A stretch of DNA of 64,000 bases, from the NCBI GenBank assembly GCA_002477755.1, contig DLKD01000062.1:22087-86086 (forward strand), in the 5' to 3' direction. Below the pieces are notes generated by a model. The model ran no database searches. It was not told the origin of the DNA and was given only the letters and a program-made list of their open reading frames with translations. The stretch comes from Gordonia sp. UBA7599 (GTDB taxonomy: Bacteria; Actinomycetota; Actinomycetes; Mycobacteriales; Mycobacteriaceae). A program made the position numbers and the translations under genes. This document shows positions 56,592 through 64,000 of the stretch, in pieces (position 1 is the stretch's first letter; each line of letters opens with the position of its first letter).

Positions 56592-57118
56592 CCGACCACC
56601 TCGCACCGGTTCCGCGTCTGGTCCACGGCGAACCAGCCGTCCTCGAAGCGCTGCCACGCCTGCAGAAGTCCACGCGCGTGCTCGCCCTCGCGGGCGACCG
56701 CGGCCTCTAGCCGCTCCTGCGCGGAGCCGGCATCGATCCACAGCGCCCGCGCTACGTGCGGGACCATCGACCGACGTGCCGACGACACCCCTTCGACGAC
56801 GAGGATCGGCCGCCACGCACGGACGACCTCCGGCCCCGGCTCCGCGTCGTCGCCGTGCCACACGCGACGGCGGTAGCGCAGGTCGTCACCGGCCAGGAAC
56901 GGTGTCAACACGCCATCGACGAACTCCGGCCACCACGCGACCGGGTCGTCCCAGGTGGCGAACTCGTCGGTACTGACCAGCAGCGCGCGGTCCCCCAACT
57001 TCTCAACGAGGCGGGCGGCGAACGTCGACTTCCCGGCCCCGGAACGACCGTCGACGGCGATGATGCCCGCCCGGACCGTCGACGCGATCTCGGCCAGCAC
57101 GTCCTCCGCGTCGGGCAT
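56555..57118 (-). CDS. P-loop kinase-like protein (uridine-kinase type)
   Basis: A 187-residue P-loop NTPase: VDGRSGAGKSTFAARL is Walker A (about residues 22-37), STDEFATWDDPVAWWPEF follows the DDFY-type acceptor segment of uridine kinases, and VVEGVSS is the Walker B-like region. The C-terminus is basic and could bind substrate. Nucleoside or small-molecule phosphorylation is probable; the substrate is unproven. The ATG at 57118 is 7 bp from the recR stop. It overlaps the end of gatD by 37 bp on the other strand. Confidence 0.8.
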   Translation of the reverse strand: MPDAEDVLAEIASTVRAGIIAVDGRSGAGKSTFAARLVEKLGDRALLVSTDEFATWDDPVAWWPEFVDGVLTPFLAGDDLRYRRRVWHGDDAEPGPEVVRAWRPILVVEGVSSARRSMVPHVARALWIDAGSAQERLEAAVAREGEHARGLLQAWQRFEDGWFAVDQTRNRCEVVGQRAAASRSLRS

Positions 57119-57125
57119 ACCCGGC

Positions 57126-57737
57126 TCAGGCCAGGGCGCGGCGACCCGACAGCGCTCGGCCCAGGGTCAGCTCGTCGGCGAACTCGAGATCCCCGCCCAT
57201 CGGTAGCCCGGAGGCCAAACGCGTGACCTCTAGCCCGGGGAAGTCCTTGAGCATCCGCAGCAGGTAGGTGGCGGTGGCCTCACCCTCGGTGTTGGGGTCG
57301 GTCGCGACGATCACCTCGGTGACGTCGATGCCGTCGGCCTGGTTGCCCAGGCGCCGCAGCAGCTCGCGGATGCGCAGCTGGTCCGGGCCGATCCCCGACA
57401 GCGGGTCCAGCGCACCGCCCAGCACGTGGTAGCGGCCCGCGAACTCCTTGGTCCGCTCGATCGCGTTGACGTCTTTGGGCTCCTCGACGACGCAGATCTT
57501 CGTCGCGTCGCGCCGCGCGTCGGAGCAGATCCGACAGCGCGGGTTGGCCGAGACGTTGCCGCACTCGGAGCAGAAGGTCACGTCGTCACGGACCCGCGCG
57601 AGCGCGGCGATGAGGCGGTCGATGTCGGCCTTCTCGCCCGCCAACAGACTGAACGCGATGCGCTGGGCACCCTTCGGCCCGAGACCGGGCTGCTTGGCCA
57701 GCTCGTCGATCAAGTCCTGGATCGGCCCCTCGTACAT
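57126..57737 (-). CDS. recR: Recombination mediator protein RecR
   Basis: A 203-residue protein that with RecF/RecO loads RecA at gaps. It has the N-terminal helix-hairpin-helix ([14 protein letters not shown]), the zinc finger [16 protein letters not shown] (C-x2-C-x8-C-x2-C), and a Toprim domain beginning [14 protein letters not shown] with EGEATATYL. Length and motifs are standard. It starts 9 bp after the ybaB stop; the pair ybaB-recR is conserved across bacteria and normally lies near dnaX, here 5.6 kb away, with VKOR and envelope genes in between. Confidence 0.96.
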   Translation of the reverse strand: MYEGPIQDLIDELAKQPGLGPKGAQRIAFSLLAGEKADIDRLIAALARVRDDVTFCSECGNVSANPRCRICSDARRDATKICVVEEPKDVNAIERTKEFAGRYHVLGGALDPLSGIGPDQLRIRELLRRLGNQADGIDVTEVIVATDPNTEGEATATYLLRMLKDFPGLEVTRLASGLPMGGDLEFADELTLGRALSGRRALA

Positions 57738-57746
57738 GGGAGCCGA

Positions 57747-58109
57747 CTAACCGAGACCGGGCAGCCCGCCGCCCAGCCCGTCCGAAAGCGGGCCCATCTT
57801 CTGCGTCGCCAGCGCGTCGCGCTTGTCGTCGAGCTCAGCCAGGGCTCCGACGATGAGATCCTGCAGAGTGTCGACGTCCGACGGATCGACGACCTTGGGG
57901 TCGATCGTCACGCCGGTGACACCGCCGGAACCGAGGCCCGTCACGGTGACCAGCCCGTTGCCGGCCTGGCCGGTGAGTTCAGTTGCCGCGATCTCCTGCT
58001 GGGCCCGCATCAACTGCTCTTGCATCTGCTGCGCCTGGGCCAGCAAACCCGAGAGCGCATCCGGGTCACCGCCGCCGAAGAGGGCACCGAGGTCTGGTGT
58101 ATCAGTCAC
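57747..58109 (-). CDS. YbaB/EbfC nucleoid-associated protein
   Basis: A 120-residue DNA-binding protein of the YbaB/EbfC family. The coiled-coil helix (about residues 20-45, [21 protein letters not shown]), the strand pattern [25 protein letters not shown] and the C-terminal helix with LDDKRDAL are diagnostic. The Gly-rich ends (LFGGGDP and [11 protein letters not shown]) are typical in actinobacteria. The GTG at 58109 ([10 protein letters not shown]) is the start. Directly upstream of recR, as Rv3716c-Rv3715c. Confidence 0.93.
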   Translation of the reverse strand: MTDTPDLGALFGGGDPDALSGLLAQAQQMQEQLMRAQQEIAATELTGQAGNGLVTVTGLGSGGVTGVTIDPKVVDPSDVDTLQDLIVGALAELDDKRDALATQKMGPLSDGLGGGLPGLG

Positions 58110-58140
58110 GAGGTCCAGGGTAGTCGTCGGTCCGACGTTT

Positions 58141-58473
58141 TCATCGCAGGAGCCGGTCGAGGTGGACGGCGAGTTCGTCGAGGGTCGTGTCGACGGGCGC
58201 GACCTCGAACGACAGGACATCCCCGCCGAATAGCCGACCCGCGCGGGGCACCATCTCGAACTCGAATCGGTCGTCGACGCGGCGCCATTGTTTGACCGCG
58301 TTGTAGATCGGCGCACTTGCGCCGGTGCTCACGCTGTAGCCGTCCCGGGCGACCGAGTCGCCACCGACCAGGTCGCGCTGAACCTGGAAGCAGGCGCCCG
58401 TCTCGTCGTCGAGAAAGACGATGGCCTCGCAGCCGAGGTCGGGGTGGCGCTCATAGGAGCCGTGGATCGTCAT
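58141..58473 (-). CDS. Small conserved hypothetical protein
   Basis: A 110-residue soluble, acidic protein: [26 protein letters not shown] suggests a strand-turn-strand start, and the C-terminus is a helix ([15 protein letters not shown]). The layout resembles small immunity-type proteins such as Imm10, but no toxin gene is nearby and the match is only in general shape. The ATG at 58473 lies 6 bp after the VKOR stop and 31 bp before ybaB. Function unknown. Confidence 0.6.
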   Translation of the reverse strand: MTIHGSYERHPDLGCEAIVFLDDETGACFQVQRDLVGGDSVARDGYSVSTGASAPIYNAVKQWRRVDDRFEFEMVPRAGRLFGGDVLSFEVAPVDTTLDELAVHLDRLLR

Positions 58474-58479
58474 CGCGCT

Positions 58480-59145
58480 TTAGAAGAGCGTCGACCAGTA
58501 GTCCCAGAACCGGTCGAGAATCGCGCCGGCGACGAGCATGTAGGCGACGAAGACGACCAGCGGGAGATAGGTGGCGGCCGCGCTGAGTATGCGTCCCGGT
58601 GACGACGTCGTCGCCATCAGGTTGCGGACCGTGATCGCGCCGAACATCGCGATCGTCACCGCCCAGACGACCATGCAGTAGATGCAAAGCTTCCCGATGT
58701 CGTAGAGGCTCGAGTACATCAGCCACAGCACGAAGATCAGGCCCAGCAGAATCCCGATCTGCAGCCCGCCCCACACCCACCGGGCCAAGTTCGACCCCGA
58801 GAGGACGACGACGCCGAGGGTCACGACCACGGCGAACGCCGCGATTCCGATCAGCGGGTTGGGGAAGCCGAACAGGCTCGCCTGCCACGACTTCATCACC
58901 GGACTGCAGGCCATCACCGGGTTGAGGCTGCACGACGGCACGTAGGTTGGGTTCTCGGCCAGCCGCAGCTTCTCGATCGTCAGCCACGCCGACGAACCTA
59001 GTCCGATCGCACCGCCGATCACCATCAGCCATGCGGCGGCGCGAGTCCAGAATTCGCCCCGGTCCGGCTGCGTCACGATGTCGCCGCCGACCTCATCGGC
59101 TGACTCGCTTACGGTCTCAGTCACGTTGACGAGGGTACCGCTCAC
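58480..59145 (-). CDS. Vitamin K epoxide reductase (VKOR) family protein
   Basis: A 221-residue membrane protein with five helices. The loop cysteines in SCSLNPVMACSPV and the quinone-site pair CIYC (helix 4) are the VKOR redox centres. Actinobacterial VKOR reoxidises the DsbA-like thiol oxidase with menaquinone, making disulfides in exported proteins. Substrates in this window could include the two-cysteine hemophore-like proteins and secreted lipases. The GTG start at 59145 overlaps the pseudouridine synthase stop (GTGA). No DsbA gene is adjacent. Confidence 0.92.
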   Translation of the reverse strand: MSGTLVNVTETVSESADEVGGDIVTQPDRGEFWTRAAAWLMVIGGAIGLGSSAWLTIEKLRLAENPTYVPSCSLNPVMACSPVMKSWQASLFGFPNPLIGIAAFAVVVTLGVVVLSGSNLARWVWGGLQIGILLGLIFVLWLMYSSLYDIGKLCIYCMVVWAVTIAMFGAITVRNLMATTSSPGRILSAAATYLPLVVFVAYMLVAGAILDRFWDYWSTLF

Positions 59146-60050
59146 CGTCGTCGGGACTCGAAGCTGCGGTCGGCGCCCGTGATTGGGTCGGTGAACCGCA
59201 GGGCTGACGCCACCAGCTGCAGTGGCCGAGAGAAATCGCCGTGATCGGGCAGTTCGGCCAGTTCCGGACGCACGTCCGGGTACAGCGGATCGTCGACGAT
59301 GGGTGCCCCCAACCCGGCCATGTGCATCCGTAGCTGGTGGGTGCGACCGGTCTCGGGGACGAGGCGGAAGCCGTCGTCGGTGCGGGTGATGGTGCTGATG
59401 GCGTTGACCGGGCCGTCGACGACGTGGGCGCGCAGATCACCGGCGCGCTTCTCGATCCGGTTGGCCACGCGAATCCCGTCACGCAGGTCCTCGTCTGCCG
59501 TTGCGTCGCTATGTGCGCGGTATTCCTTGTACACCCGGCGCGCGGCGAAGAGTTCCTGGTAGGCGGCGCGCACGGCTGGTCGTCGGGTGAAGACGAGGAC
59601 TCCAGCGGTCAGCCGGTCGAGCCGGTGGACGGGTGCGAGGGCATCGTTGCCCAGCTCACGCCGCAAGCGCACAAGTGCGGTCTGGGTGACGTGGCGCCCG
59701 CGGGGCATCGTCGCGAGGAAGTGCGGCTTGTCGACGACGACGAGGTTCTCGTCGTCGTAGAGGATCTCGAGGTCGAACGGGATCGGGGTCTCCACCGGCA
59801 GGTCCCGGTAGAAGAACACTGCCACGTTGCGCCGCGAAGGAGCGTCGAGGGCGACCGGTCGGCCGTCGATGTCGACGACTTCCCCGGCATCGGCACGCGC
59901 CACGAGGGCTTCGGCTCCGACTTCGGCGCCCGACGACGAGGCGAGAAGCGCGTCCAGGACTGTCGTGGACTCGTCGTGACGCAGGATGACCCGCGTCGCA
60001 TCCACCCCCGCGCGCGGCGGGAGCGGGCTGGGGCGACGGCGGCGGCTCAG
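59142..60050 (-). CDS. RluA-family pseudouridine synthase with unusual start
   Basis: Isomerises uridine in rRNA or tRNA. LAPVHRLDRLTAGVLVFTRR contains the catalytic Asp in HRLDRLT; VYKEYRAH and PETGRTHQLRMHMAGLG are family motifs. The conserved actinobacterial N-terminus RRRRPSPLPPRAGVD precedes the first canonical start (GTG 60005), so the reading frame probably begins at CTG 60050, which overlaps the SRPBCC stop. An alternative is GTG 60005 with loss of that part. Coordinates follow the CTG option. About 302 residues, no S4 domain visible. Confidence 0.8.
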   Translation of the reverse strand: MSRRRRPSPLPPRAGVDATRVILRHDESTTVLDALLASSSGAEVGAEALVARADAGEVVDIDGRPVALDAPSRRNVAVFFYRDLPVETPIPFDLEILYDDENLVVVDKPHFLATMPRGRHVTQTALVRLRRELGNDALAPVHRLDRLTAGVLVFTRRPAVRAAYQELFAARRVYKEYRAHSDATADEDLRDGIRVANRIEKRAGDLRAHVVDGPVNAISTITRTDDGFRLVPETGRTHQLRMHMAGLGAPIVDDPLYPDVRPELAELPDHGDFSRPLQLVASALRFTDPITGADRSFESRRR

Positions 60051-60484
60051 TTCTCCAGCCGCGACTTGAGATTTCCGAGCAGGGCGAGCTGGATGCGGCC
60101 GAGGCCCTTGGGGGCGAAGGTCTTCTCGAAGAAGCCGCCGATACCGCCGGCACCCTGCCACGTGGTCGTGGTGGTCACCTTCGAGCCGCTGCCGCTCGGG
60201 GCGACGGTGTAGGTGGTGACCATCGACGAGTTGGCGTCGGTCTCGGTGATCGTCGATCCGGCGACGGCGACTGTGGCCTTCACATCGCGCTGGCGCTTCT
60301 CCGTTGCCTGCAGGATCCAGTGGACGACGGTGCCGTCACCCGTTCCGCCGGAGACCACGCCGTAGTCGCGGTAGTTCTCCGGCAGGATTGCCGGGCGCAC
60401 CGTCGAGTAGTCGGACAGCGCGGCGAGCACTGCGTCGGGGGCGGCGTTGATCTCCACGGATTGGCTGGCGGTCACCTGTGCCAT
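60047..60484 (-). CDS. SRPBCC-family protein (Rv3718c-like)
   Basis: A 145-residue protein with the START/Bet v1 fold: VTASQSVEINAAPDAVLAALSDY is the family N-terminus, then strands around VVSGGTGDGTVVHW and a long C-terminal helix (GLGRIQLALLGNLKSRLEN). It corresponds in position to M. tuberculosis Rv3718c, next to the FAD oxidoreductase gene. The ATG at 60484 has AGGAG 6 nt upstream. First gene of a minus-strand run into the pseudouridine synthase and VKOR; divergent from the FAD oxidoreductase. Confidence 0.88.
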   Translation of the reverse strand: MAQVTASQSVEINAAPDAVLAALSDYSTVRPAILPENYRDYGVVSGGTGDGTVVHWILQATEKRQRDVKATVAVAGSTITETDANSSMVTTYTVAPSGSGSKVTTTTTWQGAGGIGGFFEKTFAPKGLGRIQLALLGNLKSRLEN

Positions 60485-60579
60485 CGGGCACTCCTGTTCG
60501 TCGGGGCTGATCGTCGTGTCCATTCGAGGCGTCAGCTCGTGATTGTGGCAGCGCAGTCGCGGCAGCCATCGTTGCGACC

Positions 60580-60585
60580 TAGGCT
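60580..60585 (+). promoter_or_regulatory. -10 element TAGGCT of the FAD oxidoreductase gene
   Basis: TAGGCT ends 8 nt before the ATG at 60594. There is no ribosome-binding site, so the mRNA is probably leaderless. Confidence 0.45.
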
Positions 60586-60593
60586 AGTTGGTG

Positions 60594-62012
60594 ATGTCGA
60601 TAAACGTTGAGATGGGTCCGTCGGTCTACGAGCAGGGTGTGACGCGGCTGCTCGAGAGCTACCGTGCGATACCGCCCGACGGAACGGTGCGCCTGGCGAA
60701 GAAGACGTCGAACCTCTTCCGCCGCCGCGCCGCCAACCCTCACCCGGGATTGGACGTATCGGGCCTGGGCGGAGTCGTCTCGGTGGACCCGAACGCACGG
60801 ACCGCCGAGGTCGCGGGCATGTGCACCTACGAGGACCTCGTTGCGGCGACACTGCCCTACGGCTTGGCGCCACTGGTCGTTCCGCAGCTCAAGACAATCA
60901 CGCTGGGCGGGGCGGTGACCGGGCTCGGCATCGAGTCGACGTCGTTCCGAAGCGGGCTGCCGCACGAATCCGTCTTGGAGATCGACGTGCTGACCGGGGC
61001 CGGTGAGATCATCACCGCCACTCCGACCAACGAGCACGCCGATCTGTTCTTCGGCTTCCCCAACTCCTACGGCACGCTCGGCTATTCGGTGCGGTTGAAG
61101 ATCGAACTCGAGCCGGTCAAGCCCTTCGTCGAGCTGCGCCACGTGCGGTTCACCGACCTGGAATCGCTGGTCTCGACGATGACGCTCATCGTCGACAAGA
61201 AGAGCTACGACGGGATGCCCGTCGACTACCTCGACGGTGTGGTGTTCTCCGCCGACGAGTCGTACTTGGTGCTGGGCCGTCAGACCGACGACGAGTCGAT
61301 CCCGTTGTCGGACTACACGGGCAACGACATCTACTACCGGTCCATCCAGCACGATCCGTCGGCGACGCCCAAAACCGACCGCCTCACGATCCACGATTAC
61401 CTGTGGCGCTGGGACACCGACTGGTTCTGGTGCTCGCGAGCCTTCGGCACGCAGAACCCGAAGATCCGCCGGTTCTGGCCGCGGCGATGGCTGCGCAGCA
61501 GCTTCTACTGGAAACTGATCGCGCTGGACCACCGCTACAACATCGGCGACCGGCTGGGCGCCCGCAAGGGGTTGCCTCCGAGCGAGCGCGTCGTCCAGGA
61601 CATCGAGGTGCCGATCGATCGGACCGTCGAATTCGTGGATTGGTTCCTTGAGAACGTGCCGATCGAGCCGATCTGGTTGTGTCCGTTGCGGCTGCGCGAG
61701 CCCCTGCCGCCGGGCGCCGATCCGCACCGGCCGTGGCCGCTGTACCCGCTGGATCCCGGGCGCACCTATGTCAACGTCGGCTTCTGGTCCGCGGTCCCGG
61801 TCACCCCCGACCAACCCGGATACGCCAACCGTCAGATCGAGAAGCGGGTGGCCGAGCTCGACGGTCACAAGTCGCTCTATTCCGAATCGTTCTACCCGCC
61901 CGAGGAGTTCGCGCAGCTGTACGGCGGGAAGCGCTACGGGCAGTTGAAAGCCAAATACGATCCCCAGTCCCGACTGTTGGACCTCTACTCCAAGGCGGTG
62001 AAGAGTCAATGA
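60594..62012 (+). CDS. FAD-binding oxidoreductase (Rv3719-like)
   Basis: A 472-residue protein of the DELTA24/FAD-linked oxidase class: a PCMH-type FAD domain with VDPNARTAEVAGMCTYEDLV and LKTITLGGAVTGLGIESTSF, then a substrate domain. The gene pair with a CFA-type methyltransferase (start overlapping, ATGA) matches Rv3719-Rv3720 and resembles tmsA-tmsB, where the methyltransferase makes a 10-methylene fatty acid and this class of oxidoreductase reduces it to a 10-methyl branch. That role is an inference here. The start ATG at 60594 is preferred over GTG 60591. Confidence 0.88.
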   Translation: MSINVEMGPSVYEQGVTRLLESYRAIPPDGTVRLAKKTSNLFRRRAANPHPGLDVSGLGGVVSVDPNARTAEVAGMCTYEDLVAATLPYGLAPLVVPQLKTITLGGAVTGLGIESTSFRSGLPHESVLEIDVLTGAGEIITATPTNEHADLFFGFPNSYGTLGYSVRLKIELEPVKPFVELRHVRFTDLESLVSTMTLIVDKKSYDGMPVDYLDGVVFSADESYLVLGRQTDDESIPLSDYTGNDIYYRSIQHDPSATPKTDRLTIHDYLWRWDTDWFWCSRAFGTQNPKIRRFWPRRWLRSSFYWKLIALDHRYNIGDRLGARKGLPPSERVVQDIEVPIDRTVEFVDWFLENVPIEPIWLCPLRLREPLPPGADPHRPWPLYPLDPGRTYVNVGFWSAVPVTPDQPGYANRQIEKRVAELDGHKSLYSESFYPPEEFAQLYGGKRYGQLKAKYDPQSRLLDLYSKAVKSQ

Positions 62013-63316
62013 CCACGTTCAAGGAAGCGATTACCGCGACCGACCGAATGCCGTTGGCGAAGGTCTTCGAGATCTTCCTCGGCGGCGCGCCATCAGTGCG
62101 ACTGACGGCGTATGACGGCAGCTCAACGGGCCCGGAGAACGCCCCGTTCCAGGTCGATCTGAAGACCCCGCGGGGTACGACCTAACTGGTCACGGCACCG
62201 GGCGACCTCGGGCTGGCGCGCGCCTACATCGCCGGCGATCTGGACATCATCGGCGTGCCGCCCGGCGATCCATACGAAGCGCTGCGCGCCCTTTCGGACA
62301 ACATCAGCTTCACGCGTCCGTCGCCGCTGGAGATGGCGCAGATCGCCCGCGGGATCGGGCTGGAGCACTTCAAGCCGATCGCCCCGCCGCCGCAGGAGGC
62401 CGTGCCGCGCTGGCGCCGCTTCGCCGAGGGGTTGCGGCACAGCAAGACTCGTGACGCCGAGGTCATCCACCACCACTACGACGTGTCCAACACCTTCTAC
62501 GAGTGGGTCTTGGGACCGTCGATGACTTACACGTGCGCCGTGTACCCAGACGCCGACGCGAGTCTCGAGGTGGCGCAGGAGAACAAGTACCGGTTGATCT
62601 TCGAGAAGCTGCGCCTGCAGCCCGGGGACCGGCTGCTCGACATCGGTTGCGGCTGGGGCGGGATGGTCCGCTACGCCGCACGACACGGCGTCAAGGTGAT
62701 CGGTGCGACGCTCTCGGCCGAGCAGGCCCAGTGGGCGCAGCGGGCCATCGTCGACGAGGGTCTAGGTGATCTAGCGGAAGTCCGCCACTCCGACTACCGC
62801 GACGTGGCGGAGTCGGGCTTCGACGCGGTGTCATCGATCGGGCTCACCGAACACATCGGGGTCAGCAACTACCCGGCGTACTTCTCGTTCATGCGCGACA
62901 AGCTGCGCGACGGCGGCTTGATGCTCAACCACAGCATCACCCGCCCCGGCAACACCGGGTCCAACAAGGCGGGCGCCTTCATCGACCGCTACGTGTTCCC
63001 CGACGGGGAGCTCACGGGCGCGGGGACGATCATCTCGAAGATTCAGGACGTCGGCGGGCTCGAGGTCCTCCACGAAGAGAACATCCGCGAGCATTACGCC
63101 ATGACGCTGCGGGATTGGAACGCCAACCTCGTCGAGCACTGGGACGAGGCCGTCGCCGAGGTCGGCGAGGGCACCGCACGCCTGTGGGGCCTCTACATGG
63201 CGGGCTGCCGAATCGGCTTCGACCGCAACATCATCCAGTTGCACCATGTGTTGGCGAGCAAGCTCGGGCCTGGCGGGAAGTCCACCCTGCCGCTGCGCCC
63301 CTGGTGGACGCCCTAG
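62009..63316 (+). pseudogene. Cyclopropane-fatty-acid-synthase-type methyltransferase interrupted by an in-frame stop
   Basis: The frame opens at ATG 62009, overlapping the FAD oxidoreductase stop, and would give 435 residues, the normal family size. At codon 59 there is TAA (62183-62185) between PRGTT and LVTAPGDLGLARAYIAGDLD, where homologues usually have Tyr or Leu; no frameshift is involved. Downstream the enzyme is intact: HHHYDVSNTFYEWVLGPSMTYTC, LLDIGCGWGGM (SAM site), TLSAEQAQWAQ, TEHIG and C-terminal LHHVLA. Either a recent nonsense mutation, a read error or readthrough explains it. Reinitiation at GTG 62255 would lose the N-terminal lid. Confidence 0.85.
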
Positions 63317-63324
63317 TTTCGCCG

Positions 63325-63355
63325 ACCGAGCCCGATCCGACGCCGAGCGAGCCCG
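63325..63355 (+). repeat. 31-bp repeat, inverted copy at 63970-64000
   Basis: The 31 bases at 63325-63355 (starting ACCGAGCCCGATCC) reappear exactly on the minus strand from 64000 to 63970, inside the dnaX coding region. The 3' part (ACGCCGAGCGAGCCCG) is repeated again at 63361-63376. The short space between the methyltransferase and dnaX thus contains a copy of dnaX repeat DNA. Confidence 0.85.
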
Positions 63356-63376
63356 TTGCGACGCCGAGCGAGCCCG

Positions 63377-64000
63377 CTACGACTCGTCGAGGACGCGCGC
63401 GCCGAGTTCTGACTGAAGCAGCTCCAAGGCGACTTCCTCGGGGTCGCGGACCTGCGACGACGGCGAGTCGTCGTGGGCCTGGGCGACCATCTCGTCGCGC
63501 TCGGCGTCGGAGATCTCCTCGTCGGGCCTAGGCTCCGGAGAAGGCTCCTCGGGTTCGGGAATGACGTCGTCGGAGGTGTCTTCTGCGCCGCCGCGACTGG
63601 GCCGCCGATACGACTGCTTCGGCTGCTGCGCCGCCGTCGGCACCGTTCCCGCCTCGGCCGGACCCGTGCCGGGCTGCGCGTGAATCGTGCGCACGTCGAT
63701 CTCGGTGCCGAAGACCTTTGCGAACGACGCACGTAGCGCTTGGGCCCGCTCTTCCTGTGACAGGCGGGCGGCCAGCGCCTCCGCCGTGTGCCCGACGGTG
63801 ATCAGGCTTTCGGCGACCTGGTGGATGAACGCGCCGCTGAGCATCGCCTCGAAGACCGGCGAATGTTCACGCATGGCCGCGCGCACCTCGCCGAACCGGC
63901 GCTGCACCTCTTCGAGTGTCAGGCCGGAGGGGGCTTCCCCTGGTGTGGGTTCGAGCTCTGGCTCGGGTTCGGGCTCGCTCGGCGTCGGATCGGGCTCGGT
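63377..64000 (-). CDS. dnaX: DNA polymerase III gamma/tau subunit, C-terminal part
   Basis: The frame is open from the window edge to the stop at 63377, giving about 207 C-terminal residues. From the window edge it shows a low-complexity Pro/Glu run (TEPDPTPSEPEPEPE), a helical region with LEEVQRRFGEVRAAMREHSPVF, then EALAARLSQEERAQALRASFAKVFGTEI, the actinobacterial tau/gamma C-terminal domain, and a long acidic linker (PEPEEPSPEPRPDEE). The position after the Rv3719-Rv3720 pair matches Rv3721c (dnaZX). The ATPase part lies outside the window. This domain normally contacts the polymerase alpha subunit and DnaB. Confidence 0.88.
   Translation of the reverse strand, partial: TEPDPTPSEPEPEPELEPTPGEAPSGLTLEEVQRRFGEVRAAMREHSPVFEAMLSGAFIHQVAESLITVGHTAEALAARLSQEERAQALRASFAKVFGTEIDVRTIHAQPGTGPAEAGTVPTAAQQPKQSYRRPSRGGAEDTSDDVIPEPEEPSPEPRPDEEISDAERDEMVAQAHDDSPSSQVRDPEEVALELLQSELGARVLDES
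63970..64000 (-). repeat. Inverted copy of the 31-bp repeat, in dnaX
   Basis: The exact reverse complement of 63325-63355; here it encodes the Pro/Glu-rich linker of the tau/gamma subunit. It may extend past the window edge. Confidence 0.85.

Noticed and set aside
62009-63316. Frameshift in the methyltransferase gene
   Set aside because: Both halves are in the same frame; the only defect is the TAA codon at 62183-62185.

Overview
The window is GC-rich, densely coding DNA from a mycolic-acid-type actinobacterium (order Mycobacteriales). Gene order closely follows the Mycobacterium tuberculosis stretch from Rv3659c/Rv3660c to Rv3721c: tad/ssd, the HAD phosphatase gene, acs, ephE, marP, nth, crp, whiB4, ponA2, asd/ask, leuA, murT/gatD, recR, ybaB and dnaX. 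Several blocks are rearranged, lost or inserted. Secreted lipases, a twin set of small hemophore-like proteins and leaderless start patterns fit a Gordonia-like genus. The genus is my inference; the order is well supported by content and synteny.

Layout. 1-2.8 kb: end of a tad (pilus/type II secretion-like) operon with ssd, on the minus strand. 2.9-7.6 kb: a large LuxR-type ATPase regulator converging on two lipase genes. 7.8-9.3 kb: a HAD phosphatase gene flanked by two probable small RNA genes, a 6C RNA on the minus strand and an Ms1-like RNA on the plus strand. 9.3-14.5 kb: a conserved hypothetical, a methyltransferase, acetyl-CoA synthetase, a holin-like membrane protein and an EphE-type hydrolase. 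14.5-18.1 kb: a minus-strand operon nth, thioredoxin-like, NUDIX and MarP. 18.2-23.4 kb: crp, a metallo-beta-lactamase-fold/RidA/DUF4177 operon, two ArsA-like ATPases and whiB4. 23.7-27.3 kb: ponA2 and a metallophosphoesterase.

27.3-38.8 kb is mostly lineage-specific: secreted lipases, an aberrant M28 peptidase-like protein, tRNA-Pro, a large secreted protein of unknown function, Ohr, a TetR regulator divergent from an MpaB-type oxygenase, a secreted propeller-like protein and membrane proteins. 38.9-48.2 kb: an SRPBCC protein, asd-ask, a PIG-V-like mannosyltransferase, an MFS pump, a three-gene hemophore-like/SRPBCC cluster, and leuA behind a leucine-rich leader peptide. 48.3-54.5 kb: two transporters or membrane proteins and a three-gene catabolic-looking operon (LLM oxidoreductase, nitrilase-fold protein, HSL-type esterase). 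54.6-64 kb: murT-gatD (peptidoglycan amidation), a small kinase, recR-ybaB, VKOR, a pseudouridine synthase, an FAD oxidoreductase followed by a cyclopropane-fatty-acid-synthase-type methyltransferase interrupted by an in-frame stop, and the 3' part of dnaX.

How the genes work together. Cell-wall synthesis and maintenance (PonA2, MurT/GatD, the meso-DAP supply genes ask and asd, MarP), envelope lipids, redox control (WhiB4, VKOR, Ohr, thioredoxin-like protein) and global regulation (Crp, 6C RNA, Ms1-like RNA) dominate. No insertion sequence, prophage or CRISPR array is visible. The strongest non-coding signals are the 6C/Ms1 pair, the leuA attenuator, and a repeated -10 hexamer placed about 7 nt before start codons, which indicates leaderless mRNAs.
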